Shown one piece after another: positions 22,116-30,397 of a stretch of DNA of 40,191 nucleotides. The notes under the pieces were generated by a model. It had not been told where the DNA came from and searched no databases. It saw only the letters and a list, made by a program, of their open reading frames with translations. Origin of the DNA: Nocardioides luteus (GTDB taxonomy: Bacteria > Actinomycetota > Actinomycetes > Propionibacteriales > Nocardioidaceae); contig NZ_BMRK01000005.1 in assembly GCF_014648595.1 (NCBI RefSeq), positions 176,299-216,489 of the forward strand, written 5' to 3'. The translations under genes and the position numbers were made by a program. Each line of letters begins with the position of its first letter. Within the stretch, counting starts at the first letter, position 1.

Positions 22116-23036
22116 GTGGATCTGCAGCAGCGCATCAGTGACCGTGCCGGTGAGATTCTGCTCTTCGCCGTCACCCCGCCGAGGGTGACGACGGACCCCG
22201 AGCGGGTCCAGCAGATCGCCGACGTCACCCTCGAGCGGATCCGTCCGCTCGACGTCGACGGGCTGATCCTCTACGACATCGACGACGAGTCCGACCGCAA
22301 CCCCGAGGAGCGGCCGTTCCCGTTCGTACGCACCCTCGACCCGGCCCACTTCCTCGAGAACAACCTGCCCGACCTCGACGTGCCGGCGGTCGTCTACCGC
22401 GCCACCGGCAAGTACGACGAGCCGACGCTGCGCGACTGGGTGAAGACCCAGGACCCGGCCAGGTCGCTCTCGGTCTTCGTCGGCGGCTCCTCGGGCGAGA
22501 AGCGGATGGCCACGAGCCTCCGCCGCGCCCAGGAGATCCGCAAGGAGGCCAACCCCGACCTGCTCCTCGGCGCCGTCGCGATCCCCGAGCGCCACACCGT
22601 GAAGGGCGACGAGCACCACCGCCTGATCGCGAAGCAGGAGGCGGGCTGCTCCTACTTCGTGACCCAGGTCGTCTACGACGTCAACGCCGCCAAGAACCTC
22701 GTCTCCGACTACCGCTACGAGTGCGAGGCCCGCGGTGTACAGCCCGTCCCGATCGTGTTCACCTTCTCGGTGTGCGGCTCGATGAAGACGCTGGAGTTCC
22801 TCCGCTGGCTCGGCGTCGACGTGCCGCGCTGGATCGAGAACGAGCTGCGCCACGCCACCGACACCCTCGATGCCTCGCTCGAGCAGGCCGAGGCGGCCGC
22901 GATCGAGCTGATGTCGTTCTGCCGTCAGCTCGGGGTGCCGTTCGGCATCAACATCGAGTCCGTCTCGATCCGCAAGGTCGAGATCGAGGCCTCCGTACGC
23001 CTCGCCGAACGGCTCCGCAACAAGCTCGACCGCTGA
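22116..23036 (+). CDS. Methylenetetrahydrofolate reductase-like protein (MetF family, divergent)
   Basis: 306 residues in the MetF TIM-barrel size range. Seen: LLFAVTPPRVT at the N-terminus in place of the E. coli SFEFFPP motif, VDGLILYDIDDES, SLSVFVGGSSG, GAVAIPERHT, AGCSYFVTQVVYDV (matches the MetF GAxxFITQ(L/P)xF(D) block) and FSVCGSMKTLEFLRWLGVDVP. The family reduces methylene-THF to methyl-THF for methionine synthesis using flavin. The first strand lacks the canonical Glu-Phe-Phe-Pro-Pro, so this belongs to the divergent actinobacterial branch whose cofactor use may differ. Start GTG 22116. It is convergent with the tryptophan dioxygenase gene (30 bp apart). Whether it is the main MetF of the cell cannot be told here. 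Confidence 0.75.
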   Translation: MDLQQRISDRAGEILLFAVTPPRVTTDPERVQQIADVTLERIRPLDVDGLILYDIDDESDRNPEERPFPFVRTLDPAHFLENNLPDLDVPAVVYRATGKYDEPTLRDWVKTQDPARSLSVFVGGSSGEKRMATSLRRAQEIRKEANPDLLLGAVAIPERHTVKGDEHHRLIAKQEAGCSYFVTQVVYDVNAAKNLVSDYRYECEARGVQPVPIVFTFSVCGSMKTLEFLRWLGVDVPRWIENELRHATDTLDASLEQAEAAAIELMSFCRQLGVPFGINIESVSIRKVEIEASVRLAERLRNKLDR

Positions 23037-23066
23037 CCCCAGCCGACAAACCCGACTCAGCCAGGC

Positions 23067-23864
23067 TCACAGCCCCGTACGCATCGCCCACAGCTCGGGG
23101 AACAGGATGATGTCGAGCTGCTTGCGCAGGTAGGAGACACCGGAGGTGCCGCCGGTGCCGGGCTTGAAGCCGATGATGCGCTCGACCGTGGTCACGTGGC
23201 GGAACCGCCAGACCCGGAAGGCGGTCTCCAGGTCGGTGAGCTCCTCGCCGAGCTCGTAGAGGTCCCAGTGCTTCTCCGGGTCGCGGTAGACCTCGCCCCA
23301 GGCGGCCTCGACGGCGTCGGAGGCGGCGTACTCCTGCTTCCAGTCGCGGTCGAGATGCTCCGCCGGGATGGCGAAGCCGCGCCGCGAGAGCAGCCGGAGC
23401 GACTCGTCGTAGAGCGAGGGCCGCTCGTACGCAGCGAGCACGTCGGCCTCGTGCGGCCGGCCCTGGTGGACCTCGAGCGTGTAAGCCGCCTTGTTGCCGA
23501 GCGAGAACTCGATGCAGCGGTACTGCCACGACTGGAACCCCGAGCCGGTGGCCAGATAGGGGCGGAACTTGTCGTACTCGGTCGGGGTCAGCGTCGAGAG
23601 CACGTCCCAGGCGTGCACGAGCTGCTCCATGATCCGGGACACCCGCGCCAGGCCCTTGAAGGCCGGCCGCACGGCGTCGACCGAGATCAGCCGCTGCGCC
23701 TCGGTGAGCTCGTGGAGCGCCAGCCGCATCCACAGCTCCATCGCCTGGTGCTGGACGATGAAGAGCATCTCGTTGTGGTCGCCCGAGAGCGGATGCTGCG
23801 CGCCGAGCACCTCCGGCAGGTGGAGGTAGTCGGAGTAGTCCATCGGAAGGTCCTGCGCGCTCAT
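23067..23864 (-). CDS. kynA: Tryptophan 2,3-dioxygenase
   Basis: 265 residues, haem enzyme that opens the indole ring of L-tryptophan to N-formylkynurenine. Landmarks: [34 protein letters not shown] with the substrate-side His, [19 protein letters not shown] (highly conserved block) and [20 protein letters not shown], which holds the haem-ligand His. The ATG (23862-23864) overlaps the kynU stop (ATGA), so translation is coupled. It is the last gene of a kynB-kynU-kynA set, although it performs the first step. Length is typical for bacterial enzymes. Nothing appears missing. Confidence 0.95.
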   Translation of the reverse strand: MSAQDLPMDYSDYLHLPEVLGAQHPLSGDHNEMLFIVQHQAMELWMRLALHELTEAQRLISVDAVRPAFKGLARVSRIMEQLVHAWDVLSTLTPTEYDKFRPYLATGSGFQSWQYRCIEFSLGNKAAYTLEVHQGRPHEADVLAAYERPSLYDESLRLLSRRGFAIPAEHLDRDWKQEYAASDAVEAAWGEVYRDPEKHWDLYELGEELTDLETAFRVWRFRHVTTVERIIGFKPGTGGTSGVSYLRKQLDIILFPELWAMRTGL

Positions 23865-25129
23865 GTCACTGCTCCTCGGGTCCAGAAGCGCTCGGCGCGC
23901 CACTCGTCGTCGTCCATCACCGCGACCAGGTGGTCGACGGCGTCCCAGATGTCGACGTAGCGCGTGTAGAGCGGGGTCACGCCGAAACGGAGGATGTCGG
24001 GCGCGGAGCCGTCCTCCGGCCCGGCCCGGAAGTCGCCGACCACGCCGCGCTCGATGAGCGCCTGCACGATCGCGTACGCGCCCTCACCGATGCTCAGCGA
24101 GAGCTGGCTGCCGCGCCGCGCATCGTCGAGCGGTGACTCGATCCGGAACGCGGGGAGCCGGGAGGAGACCACGTCGGCGAAGAGACGGGTGAGCCCGAGC
24201 GACTTCTCCCGCAGCGCCTCCAGCCCGCCGTACGCCTCGGCCGCGAGCAGCGTGTCGACGCCGCACTCGAGCGCGGAGATGGCGATGACGCCGGGGGTGC
24301 CGGACAGGTAGCGCGAGACCCCCTCGGCCGGCCGGTAGCCCGGCGACATCTCGAAGGGTGCCGCGTGGCCCATCCAGCCCGACAACGGCTGCGAGAAGCG
24401 GTCGACGTGGCGCGGGTTGACCCACAGGAACGCGGGCGCGCCCGGACCGCCGTTGAGGAACTTGTAGCCGCAGCCGATCGCGAAGTCGGCGTCCGCGCCG
24501 CGCAGGTCGACCGGCACCGCGCCGGCCGAGTGGCACAGGTCCCAGACCGCGAGCACCCCGCGCTCGTGGGCCAGCGCCGTCACTGCGGCCATCGGGTGCA
24601 GGTAGCCGGTGCGGTAGTTGACCTCGGTCAGCATCAGCACCGCGGCCCGGTCCAGCAGCCCCTCGATCTCGTCGGGGGAGTCGACCAGCACCAGCTCGTA
24701 GCCGCGCTCGCGGCACAGCGAGGAGGCGATGTAGAGGTCGGTCGGGAAGTTGCTGCGCTCGCTGATCACGACCCGGCGCTCCGGAGCGTCGGCAGCCGCG
24801 ATCGAGAGCGCGGAGGCGAGCACCTTGTAGACGTTGAGCGAGGTCGAGTCGGCGACCACGACCTCGCCCTGACCTGCACCGACGACGCGAGCGATCTTGT
24901 CGCCGACCCGCTGGGGCAGCGTGATCCAGGAAGCGGTGTTCCACGACTCGATCAGCCCGCGGCCCCACTCCTGGGTGACCACCTCGGCCACGCGGCCGGC
25001 GGTGGTGCGCGGCAGCGCGCCCAGCGAGTTGCCGTCGAGGTAGATGGTGCCGTCGGGCAGGTCGAAGAGGTCGCGCAGGGGCGCCAGCGGGTCGTCGCGG
25101 TCGAGGGCGACGGCGTCATCGCGGTTCAC
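23861..25129 (-). CDS. kynU: Kynureninase
   Basis: 422 residues, PLP-dependent enzyme of aminotransferase fold class I that cleaves kynurenine to anthranilate and alanine. Landmarks: [13 protein letters not shown] at the N-terminus, [24 protein letters not shown] with the PLP-contacting Asp, and the Schiff-base Lys223 in [14 protein letters not shown]. The GTG start overlaps the kynB stop (GTGA, 25126-25129) and its stop overlaps the kynA start, forming a tightly coupled three-gene unit. Whether the anthranilate is recycled to tryptophan or degraded cannot be told; no NAD-branch gene (kmo, haoA) is nearby. Confidence 0.95.
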   Translation of the reverse strand: MNRDDAVALDRDDPLAPLRDLFDLPDGTIYLDGNSLGALPRTTAGRVAEVVTQEWGRGLIESWNTASWITLPQRVGDKIARVVGAGQGEVVVADSTSLNVYKVLASALSIAAADAPERRVVISERSNFPTDLYIASSLCRERGYELVLVDSPDEIEGLLDRAAVLMLTEVNYRTGYLHPMAAVTALAHERGVLAVWDLCHSAGAVPVDLRGADADFAIGCGYKFLNGGPGAPAFLWVNPRHVDRFSQPLSGWMGHAAPFEMSPGYRPAEGVSRYLSGTPGVIAISALECGVDTLLAAEAYGGLEALREKSLGLTRLFADVVSSRLPAFRIESPLDDARRGSQLSLSIGEGAYAIVQALIERGVVGDFRAGPEDGSAPDILRFGVTPLYTRYVDIWDAVDHLVAVMDDDEWRAERFWTRGAVT

Positions 25130-25764
25130 GACGCCCTCCCCTCAGCAGCGAGCGGTCGCAGCACGGCCCGCACCGGCGCTGCGTCGGCAGTGGTGAGCTT
25201 GAGGGGAAGCGCGATCAGCTCGTAGTCGCCCGCGGGCACCTCGTCGAGCAGCAGGTTCTCCAGGATGCGTACGTCGTGACGGTGGGTCGCGAAGTGCGCC
25301 GGAAGATCCTTCGAGGTCGCCGGGTCCAGGCTGGCTGCGTCGGTGCCGACCAGCTTCACGCCGTGCGAGGCCAGCAGGTCGATCAACGCTGGGTCCAGCG
25401 CGCAGAACGAGTCGTCCCAGCTCGTCGGCTGGGTGGCGTACGTCCTGAACAGCACGCGCGGGGGCAGGTCGGTGACGTCCACGTCGTCGACGGTGACCAG
25501 CGGGCGCACCCCGGTCACGTCGATCACCCGGCACGGGCCGAGGAACGGCTCCAGCGCCATCTCGCCGGCAGGAGTGCCGTCGTCGGTGAAGTGGAGCGGC
25601 GCGTCGGCATGCGCCCCGACGTGCGCGGAGACCGAGATCTCGGCGACGTTGACCGGGCAGTCGGGGCCGATCCGGAACGTCCAGCCGACCTCGGTCGCGT
25701 GGTCCCCGGGGAAGACCGGCGAGGTTGCGTGGACCGGTGGGGAGATGTCCCAGAGCTGCGCCAT
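25126..25764 (-). CDS. kynB: Kynurenine formamidase (cyclase-family metal hydrolase)
   Basis: 212 residues. Removes formate from N-formylkynurenine. It shows the metal-binding cyclase-family motif SAHVGAHADAPLHF (about 47-60; HxGxHxDxPxH) and starts AQLWDISPPVHATSPVFPGD, typical of bacterial KynB. ATG 25764 begins that conserved sequence, so longer in-frame starts are rejected. It is the first gene of the coupled kynBUA set. Only 34 bp separates it from the upstream alpha/beta hydrolase; that gap contains a partial GGCGCC inverted repeat (25765-25796) that could attenuate or separate the two transcripts. Confidence 0.92.
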   Translation of the reverse strand: MAQLWDISPPVHATSPVFPGDHATEVGWTFRIGPDCPVNVAEISVSAHVGAHADAPLHFTDDGTPAGEMALEPFLGPCRVIDVTGVRPLVTVDDVDVTDLPPRVLFRTYATQPTSWDDSFCALDPALIDLLASHGVKLVGTDAASLDPATSKDLPAHFATHRHDVRILENLLLDEVPAGDYELIALPLKLTTADAAPVRAVLRPLAAEGRAS

Positions 25765-25798
25765 GGCGCCAGGATAGGCGGCACCTGGAGGGCGCCGG

Positions 25799-26614
25799 TC
25801 AGGCGGTGAAGAACTCCGCCGCGACCGGTGCCAGCGCCGACGCGGCGACCATGTGGTTCTGCCCGTCCAGCACGACATGACGGCCCTCGGGCACCGCCGC
25901 GGCGATGGCCTGCTGGGCGTTGGTCATGTAGTCGGGGCTCTTGCCGCCCGCGATCGAGAGCACCGGAACCGAGACGTTCTTGAAGTAGCCGCCCGGCAGA
26001 GGCACACCCTGCTGGAAGGGCACGACCATGCCGAGGTCGTAGGGGAGCGTGTGGGCGACCGGCGTGAGCTTCTTGAAGGCCGGCGTCAGCCGCATGATCT
26101 TGACCCCGATCCACGGCATCCCGACGGTGCGCATGAAGAGCTCGACCGCGGCCGCCCGCGTGCCCTTCTCCACCAGCGCCTCGACCTGCTGGGCGAGGTC
26201 GGCGTCGTTGGGACGGTGGGTGTCGTCGAGGATGAGCGGCGCCTCGTAGGCGACGATCTTGTCGATCGGCAGCCCGGCACGCGCCGCCTCCAGCGCGAGG
26301 AACGCGCCCGAGCTCAGCCCCAGCAGGTGAGCGTGGCCGCCGGCCGCCTCGATCACCGCGCCCAGGTCCGCCACCTCCTGCTCGACAGCCTCGGTCGTGC
26401 CCGCGGCGGCGGGCTTGGCGATGTTGCTCTCGCCCCGGCCGCGACGGTCGTAGCGGTAGACGGTGAACCGGTCGGAGAGCGCGTCGGCGAACTCCTTCGA
26501 CGGCCCGAAGTCGCGGTAGCACAGCGCTCCGTCGACCAGCACGAGCGCCGGTCCGGAGCCGACGACGTCGTAGGCGATCGTGGTGCCGTCGGCGGAGGTG
26601 GTGGTCGTGGTCAT
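25799..26614 (-). CDS. Alpha/beta hydrolase
   Basis: 271 residues. Nucleophile elbow GLSSGAFLALEAA (second Ser, near residue 98), strand with oxyanion region ALVLVDGALCYRDFG, and a C-terminal DGQNHMVAAS that supplies the catalytic His. Esterase-like members are common and often misnamed; the substrate is unknown. ATG 26614 with AGGAG upstream fits the N-terminus TTTTTSADGTTIAYDVVGSG. It lies between the ECF42 sigma gene (50 bp upstream, with a hairpin in the gap) and kynB (34 bp downstream). Proteins of this type accompany some ECF42/DGPF loci, but an accessory formamidase role in the kynurenine set is also possible. Confidence 0.85.
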   Translation of the reverse strand: MTTTTTSADGTTIAYDVVGSGPALVLVDGALCYRDFGPSKEFADALSDRFTVYRYDRRGRGESNIAKPAAAGTTEAVEQEVADLGAVIEAAGGHAHLLGLSSGAFLALEAARAGLPIDKIVAYEAPLILDDTHRPNDADLAQQVEALVEKGTRAAAVELFMRTVGMPWIGVKIMRLTPAFKKLTPVAHTLPYDLGMVVPFQQGVPLPGGYFKNVSVPVLSIAGGKSPDYMTNAQQAIAAAVPEGRHVVLDGQNHMVAASALAPVAAEFFTA

Positions 26615-26637
26615 GGTGTCTCCTCGTGCTGCGTGGT

Positions 26638-26657
26638 CCGGGTCTGTCGAGACCCGG
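26638..26657. terminator. Hairpin just after the ECF42 sigma gene
   Basis: CCGGGTCT-GTCG-AGACCCGG (26638-26657) is a perfect 8-bp stem with a 4-base loop, starting 7 bp past the sigma-factor stop. It may terminate or attenuate readthrough into the hydrolase and kynurenine genes. It lacks a T-run. Confidence 0.5.
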
Positions 26658-26664
26658 CTGATAC

Positions 26665-27948
26665 TTACCCGTCGGACGAGCCCTGGTGGCTTCGACACGC
26701 GGCAGCACGCATTTCCAGAAGTTCTCTCTCCCCGGCGTTGCCGGTCAGCGAGGCCGCCGTGTCGAACGCCTTCGCGGCCTCCCGATGGCGCCCGGCCCGG
26801 TGCAGCAGATCACCGCGTACGCCGTGGGGCAGATGCGACCCCGCCAGCGCCCCCTCGGGCAGCGAGGCCAGGATCGCGAGCCCGGCCTCGGGCCCGAAGG
26901 CGCGCCCGTGGGCCACGGCGCGGTTGACGTCGATCACCGCGCCCGGGGCACCGGAGGCGAGCAGGTCGTAGAGCCGGGCGATCTCGGCCCAGTCGGTGTC
27001 CTCGGCCCGCCGGGCGCGGCCGTGGCAGGCGGCGATCATCGCCTGCACCAGATAGCTGCCGCCGGGCGTGCCCGAGGAGGCCAGCGCTGTGGCACGGCCG
27101 ACGGCCGCCAGGCCGCGGCGCAGCAGCAGCTGGTCCCAGCGGGTGCGGTCCTGGTCCTCGAGCAGCACAGACTTCCCGGACGCATCCGCCCGGGCCGCCA
27201 GCCGCGACCCCTGGATCTCCAGCAGCCCCTGCAGCGCCTGCGCCTCCGGGTCGCCGGGAGCCAGCGCGGCCAGCATCCGGGCCAGCCGCATCCCCTCCAG
27301 ACAGAGCTCGGGCCGGGTCCACGACGGCCCCGAGGTCGCCGCGTAGCCCTCGTTGAAGACCAGGTAGATCGTCTGCATCACCTCGCGCATCCGCGCCGCC
27401 CGCTCCTCGCCGACCGGCAGCTCGAAGGAGGCCCCGACCTCGGCCAGGGTGCGCTTGGCGCGGGAGATCCGTTGGCCGACCGCTGACTCCTTGGCGAAGT
27501 AGGCGCGCGCGATCTCAGCGGTCGTCAGACCTCCCACGAGCCGCAGCGTCAGCACCGTGCGCGAGTCGGGCGCCAGGGTCGGGTGGCAGGAGAGGAACAT
27601 CAGCCGGAGCACATCGTCCTCGATGTGGTCGACCGCAGCAGCCAGGTCGGGCATCTCTTCCTCCTCCAGCTCGTGGCCCAGCAGGGCGACCTTGCGGCGC
27701 AGGGTCTCGTCACGGCGGAAGCCGTCGATCGCGCGCCGCTTCGCGATCGACATCAGCCATGCGCCGGGGTTGCGAGGGATGCCCTCGCGCGGCCACTGCT
27801 CCAGCGCCGCGACGAGGGCATCCTGAGCGAGGTCCTCGGCCAGGTCGAGGTCGTGCGTCATCCGTGCCAGACCGGCGAGGAGGCGTACGGACTCGTTGCG
27901 CCAGACCGCGACGATCGCTTCCTCGGTGGTCGAGCCTGTCGAGACCAC
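26665..27948 (-). CDS. ECF sigma factor of the ECF42 group with C-terminal extension
   Basis: 427 residues, twice the size of a simple ECF factor. Sigma region 2 is at about 12-80 (DLAEDLAQDALVAALEQW, GAWLMSIAKRRAIDGFRR), region 4 at about 110-165 (LTTAEIARAYFAKESAVGQR). The remaining 250 residues are a helical, TPR-like extension (IYLVFNEGYAATSG, then LAGLARM-like helical repeats). This layout plus an adjacent DGPF protein defines ECF42. No anti-sigma factor is present; the extension is thought to regulate activity. The GTG start (27946-27948) and first codons (VSTGSTTEE) lie in a dispersed repeat. It starts 9 bp after the DGPF stop, so they share a transcript. Confidence 0.9.
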   Translation of the reverse strand: MVSTGSTTEEAIVAVWRNESVRLLAGLARMTHDLDLAEDLAQDALVAALEQWPREGIPRNPGAWLMSIAKRRAIDGFRRDETLRRKVALLGHELEEEEMPDLAAAVDHIEDDVLRLMFLSCHPTLAPDSRTVLTLRLVGGLTTAEIARAYFAKESAVGQRISRAKRTLAEVGASFELPVGEERAARMREVMQTIYLVFNEGYAATSGPSWTRPELCLEGMRLARMLAALAPGDPEAQALQGLLEIQGSRLAARADASGKSVLLEDQDRTRWDQLLLRRGLAAVGRATALASSGTPGGSYLVQAMIAACHGRARRAEDTDWAEIARLYDLLASGAPGAVIDVNRAVAHGRAFGPEAGLAILASLPEGALAGSHLPHGVRGDLLHRAGRHREAAKAFDTAASLTGNAGERELLEMRAAACRSHQGSSDG

Positions 27949-27949
27949 C
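27925..27949. repeat. Dispersed repeat copy forming the start of the ECF42 gene
   Basis: This 25-bp copy has symmetric ends GGTGGTC and GACCACC around GAGCCTGTCGA. It belongs to the same family as the cluster at 20469-21033. On the minus strand it provides the GTG start codon and the first eight codons of the sigma factor. Confidence 0.8.
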
Positions 27950-27957
27950 TCGGTGAC

Positions 27958-28320
27958 TCAGTCCGCGGCCGGGTCCGGCGGGCCGAACAGCGGCCGCATC
28001 TCCACCGCCACGTCCTGTCCCGGCCAGAGCTCCTCGTGGAGCTGGATCATCCGGCGGCCGAGCTCGAGGGCCTCGTCCTGGGAGCGGACCTCGAAGAGCG
28101 AGAACCCGCCAGCGACCTCCTTGGCCTCGGCGTAGGGGCCGTCGACGTGGGTCACCTCGCCGTCGGTGAGCCGGATCTCCACCGCGGGACCGAGACCGTC
28201 GGCGTCGAGCAGCACGCCGTCGGCGTACTGCTGCTTGATCTCCGACTCCACCGCCTCGATCAGTGCGGCCGGGGGCGGGCCGGCGTCGGGGGCCATCTTG
28301 ACGAACATCATGTAGCGCAT
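27958..28320 (-). CDS. DGPF/YCII-domain protein partner of ECF42
   Basis: 120 residues, one YCII-related (DGPF) domain. It starts RYMMFVKMAPDAGPPPAALI and has the family signature as VDGPYAEAKEVAGGFSLFEV (DGPY for DGPF). DGPF genes are nearly always next to ECF42 sigma genes and are their known targets in Streptomyces venezuelae; the biochemical role is unknown. The domain is related to YciI, a small alpha-beta fold with a conserved His/Asp pair. A match to the ECF42 promoter consensus lies 59-85 bp upstream. It is the first gene of the series that runs into the sigma factor. Confidence 0.9.
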   Translation of the reverse strand: MRYMMFVKMAPDAGPPPAALIEAVESEIKQQYADGVLLDADGLGPAVEIRLTDGEVTHVDGPYAEAKEVAGGFSLFEVRSQDEALELGRRMIQLHEELWPGQDVAVEMRPLFGPPDPAAD

Positions 28321-28378
28321 CGCGTCTCTCCTCTGAGGTGCTGTCGCGCTGCCTGCTGCAGCGCGCTCACACGTACGC

Positions 28379-28405
28379 GTCGCACCGATCCTGCCGGTTT
28401 CGACA
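28379..28405 (-). promoter_or_regulatory. ECF42-type promoter upstream of the DGPF gene
   Basis: On the minus strand TGTCGA (complement of 28400-28405) is followed after exactly 17 bp by CGAC (complement of 28379-28382). The published ECF42 target consensus, as I recall it, is TGTCGA in the -35 region and CGA(A/T)C-like in the -10 region. The site is 59 bp before the DGPF start, as expected for autoregulation of the DGPF-sigma pair. Confidence 0.72.
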
Positions 28406-28425
28406 TGTTCCGGCCAGGAAGTTCG

Positions 28426-29295
28426 CTAGCTCGCCTTCTTGGACTTCTTCCCCTTGCTCTTCTCGTCGCCCTCGTCCTTGGCCTCCTTGGCCTCCTTGGG
28501 GACCTTCTCGCCGCGCGACTTCTTCGCATCGGCGACCGAGCGCTGCAGGGCCGCGAGCAGGTCGACGACCTCTCCGGAGGTCTTCGTGGAGGTCGGCGTC
28601 CGCTCGACCTCACCGCCCTCGATCTTGGCCTTCACCATCTCGTCGACGGCCTCGGCGTAGTCGTCGGAGAAGTCGTCGGGGGTGAAGTCGCCGGCCAGCG
28701 TCTCGACGAGCATGTTGGCCATCTTGATCTCGGAGTCCTTGACCTCGCCGGGCTCGACCTTGAAGTCGGGCACCCGGATCTCGTCGGGCCACATCATCGT
28801 CTGCAGCACGATCACGTCGCCGTTCTCGGTCTCCCGCACCCGCAGCGCCGCGATCGAGGTGCGCTGGCGCAGCGCCACGGTCACCAGGGCGACCCGGTCG
28901 GCGTCCTGCAGCGCCTGGCGCAGCAGCGCATAGGGCTTGACCCCGGTGTTCTCCGGCTCGAGGTAGTAGCTCTTCTCGAAGAGCATCGGGTCGATCTGGT
29001 CCGACGGCACGAACTTCTCCACCGCGATCTCGCGCGAGGAGGTCGTGGGCAGATTGGCGAAGTCGTCGTCGGTGAGGATGACCATCTCGCCGTCCTCGGT
29101 CTCGTAGCCCTTCGCGATCTCCGAGTAGGGCACCTCCTCGCCGTCGATCGAGCAGATCCGCTGGTAGCGGATCCGGCCGCCGTCGGCCTGGTGCACCTGG
29201 CGGAAGGAGACGTCGTGCGACTCCGTCGCGGAATAGAGTTTCACGGGCACGCTGACCAGCCCGAACGAGACAGCGCCCTTCCAGATCGCACGCAT
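28426..29295 (-). CDS. ku: Ku DNA end-binding protein (NHEJ)
   Basis: 289 residues, bacterial Ku homodimer subunit that rings double-strand DNA ends and recruits LigD. It starts RAIWKGAVSFGLVSVPVKLY, the invariant Ku N-terminus, with HQADGGRIRYQRIC and YALLRQALQDADRVAL in the core. The last 45 residues are Lys/Glu-rich (ending KKSKKAS), a basic tail of the kind that modulates DNA threading and ligase recruitment in mycobacterial and streptomycete Ku. ATG 29295 has GAGGGG about 7 bases upstream. It is divergent from the ligase and polymerase genes across about 120 bp, forming a compact end-joining island. Confidence 0.95.
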   Translation of the reverse strand: MRAIWKGAVSFGLVSVPVKLYSATESHDVSFRQVHQADGGRIRYQRICSIDGEEVPYSEIAKGYETEDGEMVILTDDDFANLPTTSSREIAVEKFVPSDQIDPMLFEKSYYLEPENTGVKPYALLRQALQDADRVALVTVALRQRTSIAALRVRETENGDVIVLQTMMWPDEIRVPDFKVEPGEVKDSEIKMANMLVETLAGDFTPDDFSDDYAEAVDEMVKAKIEGGEVERTPTSTKTSGEVVDLLAALQRSVADAKKSRGEKVPKEAKEAKDEGDEKSKGKKSKKAS

Positions 29296-29416
29296 GCGTA
29301 CCCCTCGTCAGTTGGGATGGATTGACCAAGTATCTGTCGGATTCGCACAGACCGGTACCCCATTCGCGCACGTCAGAGCCGCCCCGCGCACGCGCGGGAT
29401 GAAGCAAGATGGGTCC

Positions 29417-30397
29417 ATGCGCACGATGCTGCGACCCATGCTGGCCACGCCCGGGGCCCACGTGCCACCGGGCGAGGAGTGGGTCCACGAGGTCAAGTGG
29501 GACGGCATCCGCCTGCTCGGCGACAGCCCTTCAGGAGGTACGCAGACCCGGCTGACCACGCGCAACGACAACGACGCCACCCCCGCCTGGCCCGAGATCG
29601 CAACCGGTCCCGAGCGTGACGTGGTGGTCGACGGCGAGGTGATCGCGCTCAACGACTCCGGCCTGCCCGACTTCCGGGTGCTGATGGACCGGATGCACAA
29701 CCGGGACGTCCGGAAGGCGGCCCGGTTCGCGGTGACACGCCCGGCGACGTACATGGTCTTCGATCTCCTCCGGCTGGACGGCAGGCTGCTCGTCGAGGAG
29801 CCCTGGAGCGAGCGGCGCAGGCTCCTCGAGGCGCTCCACGCCGACGGCGAGCTCGGCTCGTGGCAGGTGCCCGCGGTCTACGACGACGGCCGGATGCTCC
29901 ACGAGGTGACGAAGGCGCAGGGGCTGGAGGGGATCGTCGCCAAGCGGCGGCACAGCCGCTACCGGCCCGGAGAGCGGAGCAAGGACTGGGTGAAGCTGGC
30001 TCACCGCTACCGCGCCTCGCTCGTGGTCGGCGGGTGGCGGCCGGAGACCGGCACCGCGGGCGGGACCGAGCGGATCGGTGCGGTCCTCGTCGGGCAGCCG
30101 ACGCCCGACGGGCTGATCTACCGCGGCCGGGTCGGCAGCGGCATCGGGGGCAGGATGGCCGCCCGGCTCAGAGGGCTGCTGCGCGAGACCGCCCGCAGCC
30201 CGTTCGCCGGTCCCGACGTCGATCCCGACGGGGGAGTGCCGCGCGAGGACGTTCGGGGTACCCACTGGGTGGAGCCGCTGCTCGTCGTCGAGGTCGAGAC
30301 GCACGGCACCGCGGTCGCGGCGGCCAGCTACAAGGGCCGGCTGCGGCAGCCGAGCTTCATCGGGATCAGGGACGACGTCTCACCGGAGGATCTGTGA
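29417..30397 (+). CDS. ATP-dependent DNA ligase, LigD ligase-domain type
   Basis: 326 residues. Adenylation domain with the nucleophile Lys27 in EVKWDGIR (motif I), DVVVDGEVIAL (motif III), YMVFDLLRLDG (IIIa), GLEGIVAKRR (IV) and SKDWVKLAH (V). The OB-fold domain follows (from about residue 195). It corresponds to the ligase part of LigD without fused polymerase or nuclease modules and seals ends held by Ku. ATG 29417 is preferred because LRPMLATPG conventionally starts a few residues in; ATG 29399 would add six. The stop TGA overlaps the next ATG by one base (TGATG), so ligase and polymerase are coupled. Classified from motifs; family call firm. Confidence 0.9.
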   Translation: MRTMLRPMLATPGAHVPPGEEWVHEVKWDGIRLLGDSPSGGTQTRLTTRNDNDATPAWPEIATGPERDVVVDGEVIALNDSGLPDFRVLMDRMHNRDVRKAARFAVTRPATYMVFDLLRLDGRLLVEEPWSERRRLLEALHADGELGSWQVPAVYDDGRMLHEVTKAQGLEGIVAKRRHSRYRPGERSKDWVKLAHRYRASLVVGGWRPETGTAGGTERIGAVLVGQPTPDGLIYRGRVGSGIGGRMAARLRGLLRETARSPFAGPDVDPDGGVPREDVRGTHWVEPLLVVEVETHGTAVAAASYKGRLRQPSFIGIRDDVSPEDL

